Assembly (NCBI GenBank): GCA_013817305.1
Contig: JACDCY010000005.1
Span: 1 to 64,000, forward strand
DNA length: 64,000 nucleotides
Reading direction: 5' to 3'
DNA from: Gemmatimonadaceae bacterium
GTDB taxonomy: Bacteria > Gemmatimonadota > Gemmatimonadetes > Gemmatimonadales > Gemmatimonadaceae
The translations under genes and the position numbers were made by a program. The notes under the pieces are model-generated. The model was not told the DNA's origin and did no database searches. It saw only the letters and a list, made by a program, of their open reading frames with translations. Below are positions 55,121-64,000 of this stretch, one piece after another (position 1 is the first letter of the stretch; the number at the start of each line of letters is the position of its first letter).

Positions 55121-55855
55121 TCACATAGCCCGTAGCACCGCCGCCCTCACGTCGGAGAGCTGCCCGAGGCAGCGCGCGCGAACCGGCGCCCACAGCTCGC
55201 CCTCTCGGCTTTGCGTGCGCCGGCGGCACTCCTGGTCGCGGTACACGAGCCAGCTCCGCTGCTCGGCGCGAAGCTCCCGCACAGACGCCGGGTCGGGCGC
55301 ACCGGCCGCAATCCCCGCGTCCCGCCGCATCCGCTCGATGACGCCGCGGTACGCCGCGTTCAAGCCGACATCGTACTGCGCCAGGAGAGACAGGAGACAG
55401 CTCCGCTGGTCGGCAGCGGCGGGCGACTGGCATTCAGCCGCCGATGCGCCAAGGCGGACGGGGGCGGCTGGCGGGACAGGCGTTGGCGTGGGCAGCGTAC
55501 GCGGAGCGGGTGCCGGCGGCGCGGGCCGCGCGCGCGGTGCCGCCGGTACAGGACGCGTCGCAACCTCAGCGCGCGTGGGGGCCTCGGCGCGTTGCGGAGC
55601 CTCGGCGCGCAAGTCGGCGTCCCGGGCGTTGCGGGCTTCGCTTGCGTCCGATGTCGCTTCAGGTACCGGCACATCGTCGGTGAGCCCGATCGCCGTATCC
55701 GGCTCGCCGTCATTCAGCGCGTCGTTGACGCGGGCGAGATCCATGGCGAGTGTCGTGTCTTCGACGAGCAGCTCGTCCGGGGTCTTGCCCGAATCACGGT
55801 CGCAACCGGGCAGGGCGAGCACGAGCACGAGAACAAGAGACACGGGAATGCGCAT
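55121..55855 (-). CDS. Proline-rich lipoprotein with C-terminal LprI (DUF1311) domain
   Basis: A 244-aa exported lipoprotein: lipobox VLALPGCDRD, a low-complexity linker rich in Ala, Pro, Arg and Glu (about 70-150), and a C-terminal LprI/DUF1311 domain (CQSPAAADQRSCLLSLLAQYDVGLNAAYRGVI, EQRSWLVYRDQECRRR, ARCLGQLSDVRAAVLRAM) with the conserved Trp and Cys pattern. LprI inhibits lysozyme in mycobacteria; that activity is not shown here. It follows cysK by 81 bp on the same strand. Confidence 0.82.
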   Translation of the reverse strand: MRIPVSLVLVLVLALPGCDRDSGKTPDELLVEDTTLAMDLARVNDALNDGEPDTAIGLTDDVPVPEATSDASEARNARDADLRAEAPQRAEAPTRAEVATRPVPAAPRARPAPPAPAPRTLPTPTPVPPAAPVRLGASAAECQSPAAADQRSCLLSLLAQYDVGLNAAYRGVIERMRRDAGIAAGAPDPASVRELRAEQRSWLVYRDQECRRRTQSREGELWAPVRARCLGQLSDVRAAVLRAM

Positions 55856-55936
55856 GCGTGGCGAAAACGCACGCGCCGTGCCATGCGCCGACCGCTCCGC
55901 GCACGTGGATGGCTTTGGGCGCACAGTCCCGGGGCT

Positions 55937-56908
55937 CTAGACCAGCGCGCTCTCCACGTCCGAAAAGTCCGGATCCGGAAGTTCGGCGTACACAGGGTGC
56001 GACAGGTAGCGCTCACCGAAGTCGCAGATTACCGAGACGATCAGCTTGCCCGCATTTTCAGGACGTGCCGCGACCTGCAGCGCCGCCCACGTGATCGACC
56101 CCGAGGAGATGCCCGCAAAAATGGCTTCCTCACGGGCCAGCCTCCGCGCCGTCGCGATCGCCTGATCGTTATTAACGCGAATCACCTCGTCGTAGATCGC
56201 GGTATCCAGATTCCCCGGGACGAATCCCGCCCCGATTCCCTGCTGCTTGTGAGGCGAAGGTTCGCCGCCGGAGAGCACGGGACTCTCGTCGGGCTCGACG
56301 GCCACTATCCGAATGTCGGGCTTTTGTTCGCGGAGGTATCGGCCAGCTCCGGTTATCGTTCCGCCGGTGCCGACACCGACGACGAAAACGTCGATCTTCC
56401 CGTCGGTGTCTCGCCAGATCTCCGGCCCCGTCGTGCGATAATGAATGTCCAGGTTAGCGGGATTGTCGAACTGCCGTGGCATCCATGCCCTGGGTCCCAG
56501 CTTGGCGAGAATCTCTTCCGCACTCGCGATGGCGCCTTTCATCCCTTTGGGACCCTCTGTCAGAACCACGCGGCAGCCGAGGGCCTTCAGCATGTTCCTG
56601 CGTTCTAGCGTCATCGTTTCCGGCATCGTGAAGACGCACCGATAACCGCGCGCAGCGGCAGCATACGCGATGCCGATTCCCGTGTTGCCGCTGGTCGGTT
56701 CCACGATCAGCATGCCCGACCGGAGGGCACCGCGCTGGATCGCGTCGTCCACCATCGCCGCGCCGATTCGATCCTTCACCGAGTTGAATGGATTGAACCC
56801 CTCGTGCTTGACGACTACGCGCCCCGCGAGCCCCCGCCCGAGCCGCGTGAGAGCGATCAGCGGAGTGTTCCCGACCGTCCCCGTAATGTCTTCGAAAATT
56901 CTCTGCAT
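55937..56908 (-). CDS. cysK: Cysteine synthase
   Basis: A 323-aa PLP enzyme making cysteine from O-acetylserine and sulfide. PNSVKDR-like [11 protein letters not shown] (Schiff-base lysine about residue 45), [10 protein letters not shown] and [16 protein letters not shown] are diagnostic. GGAG lies 8 bases before ATG 56908, which I prefer to GTG 56917. Confidence 0.95.
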   Translation of the reverse strand: MQRIFEDITGTVGNTPLIALTRLGRGLAGRVVVKHEGFNPFNSVKDRIGAAMVDDAIQRGALRSGMLIVEPTSGNTGIGIAYAAAARGYRCVFTMPETMTLERRNMLKALGCRVVLTEGPKGMKGAIASAEEILAKLGPRAWMPRQFDNPANLDIHYRTTGPEIWRDTDGKIDVFVVGVGTGGTITGAGRYLREQKPDIRIVAVEPDESPVLSGGEPSPHKQQGIGAGFVPGNLDTAIYDEVIRVNNDQAIATARRLAREEAIFAGISSGSITWAALQVAARPENAGKLIVSVICDFGERYLSHPVYAELPDPDFSDVESALV

Positions 56909-56970
56909 CAGGTGCACTCCATTCGTGAATGATCGATTCGTCTGGACGCCTGCCTAGCCTTCACCTTGAG

Positions 56971-57507
56971 CTAGGTACCAGTCCGGGAAAGATGAACGAT
57001 ACCGGCGGGCACCTGGAGTTCGTGACGGTTCAACCTGATGCGGGCGACGATCGCGAAGTTTCCTTCCCCGATCGAATCACCCAGAATTTCCGCGATCGGG
57101 ATTGTCGTCGCGAATTGGGGTCTCGTCACTGAGTCGCCTCGGGGAATGTCGGCACGCAACGCGATGCTCGGGTAGAAAACCGACGGGCCGCCACGGTGAG
57201 ATTTCTGTAGTTCATAAGTCCGCTCGTCCCAGGCAGCCGTTGCCGACCCGGCCGGGTACACGACGATTCTAATTGGCTCGGTGCCATAGATTATTGGTTG
57301 GAGAACCGGACTTACGTTGTAAATGGTGACGCGGGCTCTCAGCACGCTGCCCGAGTCGCTGCGGTTTATCGCGCTCTTCCCTCCCGTCCGCAGGCCTTCG
57401 ACGCTATCGATGCGACGGTCATAACCTGGTTCGGAGTGACGAGGTTGGGGCACTGAGCACGCTATTAGAGCGCAGGACGCGGTGCAAAGTGAAAAGGCTT
57501 TATGCAT
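56971..57507 (-). CDS. Hypothetical lipoprotein
   Basis: A 178-aa protein with a possible lipobox (SCALIACSVPQ) and a beta-rich body (VLRARVTIYNVSPVLQPIIYGTEPIRIVVYP). Family not recognised. GGAGAT lies 7-8 bases before ATG 57507. The gene sits in a lower-GC patch that continues through the 180-bp gap before the glycosyltransferase, which holds nothing I can identify. Confidence 0.55.
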   Translation of the reverse strand: MHKAFSLCTASCALIACSVPQPRHSEPGYDRRIDSVEGLRTGGKSAINRSDSGSVLRARVTIYNVSPVLQPIIYGTEPIRIVVYPAGSATAAWDERTYELQKSHRGGPSVFYPSIALRADIPRGDSVTRPQFATTIPIAEILGDSIGEGNFAIVARIRLNRHELQVPAGIVHLSRTGT

Positions 57508-57689
57508 TGAAACGATCTCCGTTGAGAATCTGACGTCAGCTACGGTCGGCGCCATCTTGGGCGTGGTAATGAGCAAGTCTGGCTTGGTTTTTTAAATCGA
57601 TCTGGTAAAAGAAGGCACGACACACTACCGCGATGCACGTGCAGCATTCGGAATGCTATAGAGCAGGTCCGCTAACAGAATCAGATGTG

Positions 57690-59333
57690 TTAGGCCCCGC
57701 GCATACTCTCTAGCTCGCGCGCGAGTATGCCCGCCACCTTCGACCAGTCGTACCTCTCGCGCGCCACCCTGGCGAGCTCAGCACGGTAGCGCGGCGCCAG
57801 CGCCACGGCCTCGGGGACGCGAGCCACGATGTCTGCGGTCGTCCGGACCGGATCAAGCTTCATCGCGTTCGCCGCTTCCGTGCCGAGCTCGTCCGCGACG
57901 GCATCAATGCTCGCGGCCATGCCGCCGGTGTACGTGCCGAGCGGAAAGCAGCCGGACGCGAGCGCCTCGAGGAACACGAGTGGGCCGGCCTCGCGCACCA
58001 CCGAGGGAAATATTCCCACGTCGCAGCAGGGAAAGAGAAAGCGCAGCTCGCGATGCGTGAGGTAACCGGTGAACACGACCGATTGCGCACTCACTCGCTC
58101 CTTCGCGATCGCAAAATACCGTTCCAGCTGCCCGTGGCGAGCAAGATCGAGGAAGTAGTCCGCGATTCCCTCCAGGCCACTGCCGCCACCACCTTCCAGG
58201 TCTCCCTCGAGGGCACGCCCCCGTACAACGATCTCCTGGGCGAGCGCGCGATCGCCGTGCTCGAGCGCGTACAGTAGCGCCTCCATCGGCTCGCGCAACG
58301 GGCCGTGCCCCACGATCACGAGACGTAGCTTCGGAACCCTGTCCAGCAGCAGCGGCAACGCCGCGATCACGGACTGAATCCCCTTCATGGAGATGATCCG
58401 GCCGGTGAAGAGCAGTACTTGCTCCGACTCCCATTCGATCGCGGCAAGCTTCTCCTCGACGTCCGCATCCGGCGTCTTGCCGTCGTATTCCGCGGCCGCG
58501 TTCAGGGCCAGATTCAGCTCATCCCCGCACGCGCCGCTCGCGAGCCGCGCACGGAGCTGCTTCGTCAATTCAGCCGTCCGTCCCCGCCGCTCCCCAGCGA
58601 GTCCCGCCGAAAGTCGCCCGATGTTCGCGCGCCGCTCCTCGCGGCCGACCGGGGTGAACCGCGCCGTGTCCACGCCCAGGTTCAGCTCGACGATTTTCGC
58701 CGGTAGTTCGGTCACGCCGGGAAACACCGCGTCGAGTCGCGACCGCATCTCCGCGCCGATCGCGAACACCCGACCAGCATCCACGAGCGCCGCCGCCGCA
58801 TAGTCCGCGAATCGGGGATCCTTCTTCACCGCGTACTCGATGTCGCTCCCGTGTGGCATCACGGCGTACGGCACCCCGGTCTCGCGACGCACGCGCTGCG
58901 CCACGACCGGCATCAGGACGGCGTGGTTGGCGTGGATCGCGGTTATCCGGTTGTCACGTACGATGCGCTCGATGATGCGCGAGTGCAGCTCGATGTAGTC
59001 CTCGATCTCCCTCGTGTCGAGCGCGATCATCGGCACCGCGCGCGAATGCTCCTCGTACCGGTCGGGAACGAACACGGGCAGGGTCCCGCCGAGGATGGGC
59101 TGGTGCAGGATACACTTTCCCGGGTACGGCGTCTCGCGCTCGAGCGTCCGCTCGGCTTCGCCCGCGAGGGAATGGCGAAACGCGGCGGAGATGAAATCGT
59201 ACCGGTCCGGATGATTCTCCTGGCAAACCAGGTGCACCGTTTCGCCAAGGCGGCACAGCCCCGCGACGACCGATCTCGTCCAAAGATTGCTGCCCGATCC
59301 TTCGAGGAGCCAGGCATGGAGCAGACCGATCAT
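57690..59333 (-). CDS. GT4-family glycosyltransferase
   Basis: A 547-aa GT-B glycosyltransferase. The N-terminal domain contains an HGSDIEY-type loop (VMPHGSDIEYAV), the C-terminal domain has LLFTGRIISMKGIQSVIAALP and the E-x7-E region SVVREAGPLVFLEALASG. Sugar donor and acceptor are unknown; polysaccharide or glycolipid assembly is likely. An unusual 80-residue acidic insert separates the two domains. ATG 59333 (MIGLLHAWLLEG) follows the tRNA-Met gene. Confidence 0.85.
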   Translation of the reverse strand: MIGLLHAWLLEGSGSNLWTRSVVAGLCRLGETVHLVCQENHPDRYDFISAAFRHSLAGEAERTLERETPYPGKCILHQPILGGTLPVFVPDRYEEHSRAVPMIALDTREIEDYIELHSRIIERIVRDNRITAIHANHAVLMPVVAQRVRRETGVPYAVMPHGSDIEYAVKKDPRFADYAAAALVDAGRVFAIGAEMRSRLDAVFPGVTELPAKIVELNLGVDTARFTPVGREERRANIGRLSAGLAGERRGRTAELTKQLRARLASGACGDELNLALNAAAEYDGKTPDADVEEKLAAIEWESEQVLLFTGRIISMKGIQSVIAALPLLLDRVPKLRLVIVGHGPLREPMEALLYALEHGDRALAQEIVVRGRALEGDLEGGGGSGLEGIADYFLDLARHGQLERYFAIAKERVSAQSVVFTGYLTHRELRFLFPCCDVGIFPSVVREAGPLVFLEALASGCFPLGTYTGGMAASIDAVADELGTEAANAMKLDPVRTTADIVARVPEAVALAPRYRAELARVARERYDWSKVAGILARELESMRGA

Positions 59334-59351
59334 CCGACCTCGCCGTTGAAG

Positions 59352-59425
59352 TAGCAGCGGGGAGACTCGAACTCCCGACCTCACGATTATGAGTCGTGCG
59401 CTCTAGCCAGCTGAGCTACGCTGCC
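59352..59425 (-). tRNA. tRNA-Met (anticodon CAU), elongator type
   Basis: The minus strand folds as a cloverleaf starting GGCAGCG, with D-arm AGCTCAGCTGGCTAGAGC, anticodon stem-loop CACGACTCATAATCGTG (CAT) and T-arm CGGGAGTTCGAGTCTCCCG. It lacks initiator features. A CAU tRNA can also be lysidine-modified tRNA-Ile; the CGTAGCTCAG sequence fits elongator Met better. CCA is not encoded. Confidence 0.88.
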
Positions 59426-59461
59426 CTGAACCCCCGCAGCGCGGGAGTGTACTTATGCAAA

Positions 59462-59485
59462 CGGCCGGCCCTTTCGGACCGGCCG
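59462..59485 (-). terminator. Hairpin after tRNA-fMet
   Basis: On the minus strand, CGGCCGGTCC-GAAA-GGGCCGGCCG forms a 10-bp stem with a GAAA tetraloop, followed by TTTGC. It lies 12 bp beyond the tRNA-fMet 3' end and could terminate it or mark a processing point. Confidence 0.7.
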
Positions 59486-59497
59486 CTGGTTGTCGCA

Positions 59498-59571
<74 letters not shown>

Positions 59572-59633
59572 ATAGTCTCGAAAGATGACCCCCTCCAAGG
59601 CCAGGGTCAAGGCGATCTGACCGATTTCTGGAG

Positions 59634-59945
59634 TTACGGGTCCTTTTCGCGGGTGCTGTCGGCACCCGCGAAGCGATACAACAGCTCCTTGTCGCCACGA
59701 ACCATCCCGAACTCCTCGCGGGCAATTTTTTCCTGCACCGCGGGGTCCGTCTCGATCGCTTGGAGAGCCTTCTCGAGCGAATCCACCAGCCGCTGCATAG
59801 AGTCCACCTCGGCGCGCATCCGCCGCTTCGCCACGAACTGCCGCGCGACGTCGGCAGTGCTGTACTCTCCACCCTGAACGGCGAAGTACGCCGCGGCAAG
59901 CAGCGAGAGGAAAAGCGCGATCTTCGCCACCGGCAGCTTATTCAT
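59634..59945 (-). CDS. ftsB: Septum formation initiator FtsB/DivIC-like
   Basis: A 103-aa bitopic protein with one N-terminal membrane segment (about 8-25), a coiled coil (RRMRAEVDSMQRLVDSLEKALQAI) and the conserved tail VQEKIAREEFGMVRGDKELLYRF. It partners FtsL and FtsQ in the divisome. It follows eno by 65 bp, the common eno-ftsB order. Confidence 0.92.
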   Translation of the reverse strand: MNKLPVAKIALFLSLLAAAYFAVQGGEYSTADVARQFVAKRRMRAEVDSMQRLVDSLEKALQAIETDPAVQEKIAREEFGMVRGDKELLYRFAGADSTREKDP

Positions 59946-60010
59946 CGGACTGGTGCCGAATTAACAGGCAGTTAGCCGACAGCCCAATAGCAAACAGACA
60001 CCAGCGCCCC

Positions 60011-61325
<1,315 letters not shown>

Positions 61326-61328
<3 letters not shown>

Positions 61329-62072
61329 GCGGTCGCCACCCGCGTTCAGCCGCTCTTCCACTCCGTATTTCTCGCGAAGCACCGCACTCATGCGCGACCG
61401 CACGACCTCGACGAGCCTGCCCCGGTCGTCGTACGCGTATTCGGCCGTCGGAATCGGGTCGAGGAAAGTTACTTCTATTACTCCCGGTTTGATCGCCCAG
61501 CTGCCCTTGCGCATACGCTCGAAGGTGCCGTGAATGACCATCGGAACGACCGGCACGCCGGCGGTGATGGCCAGCACGAACGGGCCTTTCTTGAAGGAGC
61601 GCAGCGCGTACTCCGCGCCGCGCGTTCCCTCGGGGAACACCACCACGGAATTCCCCTCCCTGATCTTGGCAGCCGCGCGCTCCAATGACCCGAACGCCGC
61701 CTTCCTGTTGCCCCGGTCGATGGGAACCATTCCGATCCAGCGGATCGCCTGCCCGAAAACCGGGATCCGGAACAGCTCCGCCTTGGCGACGTACTTCCCG
61801 CGCGGCAGCACCGCGGCGCTCGCCAGCACGTCGAACCAGCTGACGTGATTACCCACGAAGATTCGAGGGGCATCGCCCGCGGTGTGCTCCGCGCCTGCCA
61901 CGCGAACGTCGGCGCCGGCCACCCACAGCAGCGACTTCGCCCACCATCGCGGGATGTCGTCATAGACGGAGCCGGCTCGATCGGGGACGCGGAACAGCCT
62001 GGCGATGACGAGCAGCATCGTAAGCAGGGGCGTCACGACGAGCGCGGCAATTGCCACGAGTACGAGTCGCAC
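61326..62072 (-). CDS. plsC: 1-acyl-sn-glycerol-3-phosphate acyltransferase
   Basis: A 248-aa membrane acyltransferase of phospholipid synthesis (phosphatidate formation). An N-terminal hydrophobic segment (about 5-30) precedes the catalytic NHVSWFD (HX4D) and the substrate-binding FPEGTRG. The chosen GTG 62072 overlaps the thiL stop by one base (TAGTG) and starts directly before the membrane segment; the long arginine-rich upstream frame is inside thiL. Confidence 0.9.
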
Positions 62073-63028
62073 TATTCCTCGAAGTGATCGTAGCCGGCGG
62101 GACTTTCGACGCGGCGACCGTCCACCGTCACCTCCACCCCCGGCTCGCCTTCGCCCGACACATCGCCGATCTCCGTAAGAGCCAGATCGAACTCCCGCTC
62201 GAAGGCCGCTGCATCGAGCGCGTCCGGGCACGCCAGCAGCAGCTCGTACTCTTCGCCGCCCGCGAGCGCGTCCTCGAGGGAGACCGAGTCACAGAGCGGA
62301 ATTTTCTCACCGCTCACGTGCAGCATGGCCCTGCTCGCCGCAGCGAGGTGTCGCGCGTCGGCGACGAGCCCGTCGGATATGTCGATCGCCGCGCGCGCGC
62401 CGTGATCCGCGAGCCAGCGTGACTCCTTCAACCGCGGCACCGGATGACAAAACCGGTCGCGGAAGACGGGCGCTGGAACTCTCCCGGCCTGAAACTCACG
62501 CAGCGCCGCCGCGGGACCGCCGAGCCGGCCCGTGACGTACAGCCGGTCTCCCGGCCGCGCGCCACCGCGCGTGAGTGGATGCGATGTCGTGCCCATGACG
62601 GTCAGTGTAAGCGAGAGGCTTCCGCCGCGGCTCACGTCGCCGCCGAGCACGCGCGCGTCGGCCGCGGCCAGGCATTCACCCACACCGTCCGCAATCTCGC
62701 CCGCCTGCGCAACGTCTGCCCCGGGAAGCGTGAGCGCGAGAAACACCCCGATCGGCATTGCCGCCATCGCGGCGAGATCGCTCAGCGCCGCGGCCGTAGC
62801 GCGATAACCGATCTCGCGATGCGTGAGCCATGCCGTGCGGAAGTGAACGTCCTCGACGCTCGTATCGGTGCTCACGACCAGCTGGATCCCCGGCAGCTGG
62901 ACGAGGGCGGCGTCGTCGCCGATGCCGGTCGCGAGCGGGCCCCAGCGCTCGAGCATGGCCCGCACGATGTCGAACTCGCCGCCGGCCCCGAGCGGGACGT
63001 GCCCCGCCGAATCGGCGCCGTGCTTCAT
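62072..63028 (-). CDS. thiL: Thiamine-monophosphate kinase
   Basis: A 318-aa enzyme phosphorylating thiamine monophosphate to the diphosphate coenzyme. GIGDDAALVQ, STDTSVEDVHFR, SDLAAMAAMP, GGDVSRGGSLSLT and AIDISDGLVADARHL are ThiL hallmarks. It overlaps nnrD by 4 bp and plsC by 1 bp. Confidence 0.96.
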   Translation of the reverse strand: MKHGADSAGHVPLGAGGEFDIVRAMLERWGPLATGIGDDAALVQLPGIQLVVSTDTSVEDVHFRTAWLTHREIGYRATAAALSDLAAMAAMPIGVFLALTLPGADVAQAGEIADGVGECLAAADARVLGGDVSRGGSLSLTLTVMGTTSHPLTRGGARPGDRLYVTGRLGGPAAALREFQAGRVPAPVFRDRFCHPVPRLKESRWLADHGARAAIDISDGLVADARHLAAASRAMLHVSGEKIPLCDSVSLEDALAGGEEYELLLACPDALDAAAFEREFDLALTEIGDVSGEGEPGVEVTVDGRRVESPAGYDHFEE

Positions 63029-64000
63029 CGAATCGCGGGGAGCTCGGCGAGCACGCCGGCGGCGAGCGTCTCCCGCCGCGGCTGCCAGGCTTCGGGGAGC
63101 ATGCGCAACACATCCTCCAGCGTGGTGCCGCGCGAGTTACGGTCGCCGGTAGCCAGCTCGGCGGCGCGTCCGTGTATCCACGCGGACGCGCAGGCGCTGG
63201 CGAAAGGATCGCTAGTCTGCGCGAGCAGCGTGCCGATCATCCCCGCGAGCGCATCTCCACTGCCCCCGGTCGCGAGCGCGGGAGTGCCCGTCGGGCTCAC
63301 GCGCACTTCGCCGTCGGGTGAAGCGATGATCGTCGGCGTTCCTTTGAGCAGCACGACGGCGCCGAAGAAGCGCGCTGCCTCGAGCGCCACGTCAAACCGC
63401 GCTGCGTCGATCTCACCGGTTTCGCGCTGCAGCAGCCGGCCAAGCTCCGCCGGATGGGGGGTGATGACCGCGGGTCGGCCATCCAGCAGCTCGACCAGCT
63501 CATTGGAATCCCGCGCGAAGATGTTGAGCCCGTCGGCGTCGACCACCAGAAGCTTCGCCTTCCCCTTGAATACGTGCTCCGCCAGGCGCTTTGCGCGGGG
63601 AGTCTTGCCGAGCCCGGGTCCGATGATCACAGCGTCCGCCCACCCCGCGTTGGAGTCATCGAACTCCGCGTCCGGCTGCCACTCGGTGACCAGCGCCGCC
63701 GGCGCCGCGCCGTGAACCGCCGACACGCTGCCCTTGGCCACGCACAGGCGGAGCAGCCCGACCCCGCTGCGGAAGGCCGCGTGCGCGGCGAGCAGAACCG
63801 CTCCAGCCATGCCTTCGCTCCCGCCCACGATCGCGACTTTCTTGCGAGTCCCCTTGTGCGCGCGCGCCGGAATGGCCGGGATCATCGGGTACACATCGCC
63901 AGCCGTCAGCATCTCCGGGATTTGCTCGTCGGGCGAAGGCGGAAGCAGCCCGATGTCGAGAACGACTATGCGTCCGCAGTTCGCGCGGCAGATGAGCTGA
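63025..64000 (-). CDS. Bifunctional NAD(P)H-hydrate repair enzyme (NnrE-NnrD), C-terminal part
   Basis: The ADP-dependent NAD(P)H-hydrate dehydratase domain (GGSEGMAGAVLLAA, DADGLNIFA, TPHPAELGRLL, ATGGSGDALAG) is complete. The reading frame stays open to the right edge and encodes GRIVVLDIGLL before the ATG at 63912, the usual end of the NnrE epimerase domain, so the gene is probably a fused nnrE-nnrD cut by the window. It repairs damaged NADH/NADPH. thiL follows with a 4-bp overlap. Confidence 0.9.
   Translation of the reverse strand, partial: QLICRANCGRIVVLDIGLLPPSPDEQIPEMLTAGDVYPMIPAIPARAHKGTRKKVAIVGGSEGMAGAVLLAAHAAFRSGVGLLRLCVAKGSVSAVHGAAPAALVTEWQPDAEFDDSNAGWADAVIIGPGLGKTPRAKRLAEHVFKGKAKLLVVDADGLNIFARDSNELVELLDGRPAVITPHPAELGRLLQRETGEIDAARFDVALEAARFFGAVVLLKGTPTIIASPDGEVRVSPTGTPALATGGSGDALAGMIGTLLAQTSDPFASACASAWIHGRAAELATGDRNSRGTTLEDVLRMLPEAWQPRRETLAAGVLAELPAIR

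Overview
This is a high-GC bacterial chromosome segment carrying about 55 protein genes, three tRNA genes and almost no non-coding space. The cell is diderm: it has TolB and Pal lipoproteins, a MurE with the diaminopimelate-type DNPR motif, an outer-membrane barrel-like DUF5916 protein and several lipobox proteins. Many M56/BlaI, DUF4097, DUF4388-TPR, DUF2723 and carboxypeptidase-like regulatory proteins, together with high GC, suggest Gemmatimonadota or a close relative. That assignment is inference from gene content; no 16S rRNA gene is present. Nearly all genes are on the minus strand. The exceptions are sahR-like/ahcY (24.1-26.6 kb), blaI-M56-DUF5916 (36.8-42.1 kb) and one 63-aa membrane protein (44.2 kb).

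Layout. 1-12967 (minus): the division and cell wall (dcw) cluster rsmH-ftsL-ftsI-murE-murF-mraY-murD-ftsW-murG-murC-ftsQ-ftsA(start only). Most junctions overlap by 4-20 bp, and a terminator plus candidate promoter lie just upstream. 13060-14933: a secreted TPR protein and tRNA-Val. 15030-17395: a small membrane protein and an overlapping trio of MglA-type GTPase, 72-aa protein and DUF4388-TPR protein. 17488-23952: rluD, lspA, a DksA/TraR-type zinc-finger gene, ileS, divIVA and yggS. 24041-26675: an ArsR-methyltransferase fusion regulator resembling SahR, with a palindrome across its start codon, followed by ahcY and a bidirectional terminator. 26689-33552: a carboxypeptidase-like protein, a DUF2723 membrane protein, folP, ftsH, hpt and tilS. 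33625-36543: ECF sigma factor, membrane protein (likely anti-sigma) and two secreted DUF4097 repeat proteins. 36714-42069: BlaI with two CTAG palindromes, an M56 peptidase gene that has lost its HExxH segment and reading frame, and the DUF5916 gene. 42175-48929: pal, tolB, lytic transglycosylase, zwf and gnd. 48961-57507: kynurenine formamidase-like gene, apaG, fumarylacetoacetase with an unknown partner, a LolA-like protein, an S41 protease, an LprI-domain lipoprotein, cysK and a hypothetical lipoprotein. 57690-64000: glycosyltransferase, tRNA-Met, tRNA-fMet, ftsB, eno, plsC, thiL and a truncated nnrE-nnrD.

The most unusual structure is not a gene. At least eight gene junctions, plus one gene 3' end, carry short repeats with a strict 7-base period. 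Many form long inverted repeats and several begin exactly at a stop codon. The heptamer word differs between loci (TGATCAG, AGGTATC, CCGTCAA, ACTGCGT and others) while the architecture is conserved. Examples are a 32-bp perfect inverted repeat at 54915-55089, and a 30-bp arm that starts at the stop codons of both convergent genes at 42066-42178. Other points of interest are the M56 deletion, the SahR-like operator, the MglA cassette and the paired BlaI operators. I see no CRISPR array, prophage, transposase or recognisable defence system.
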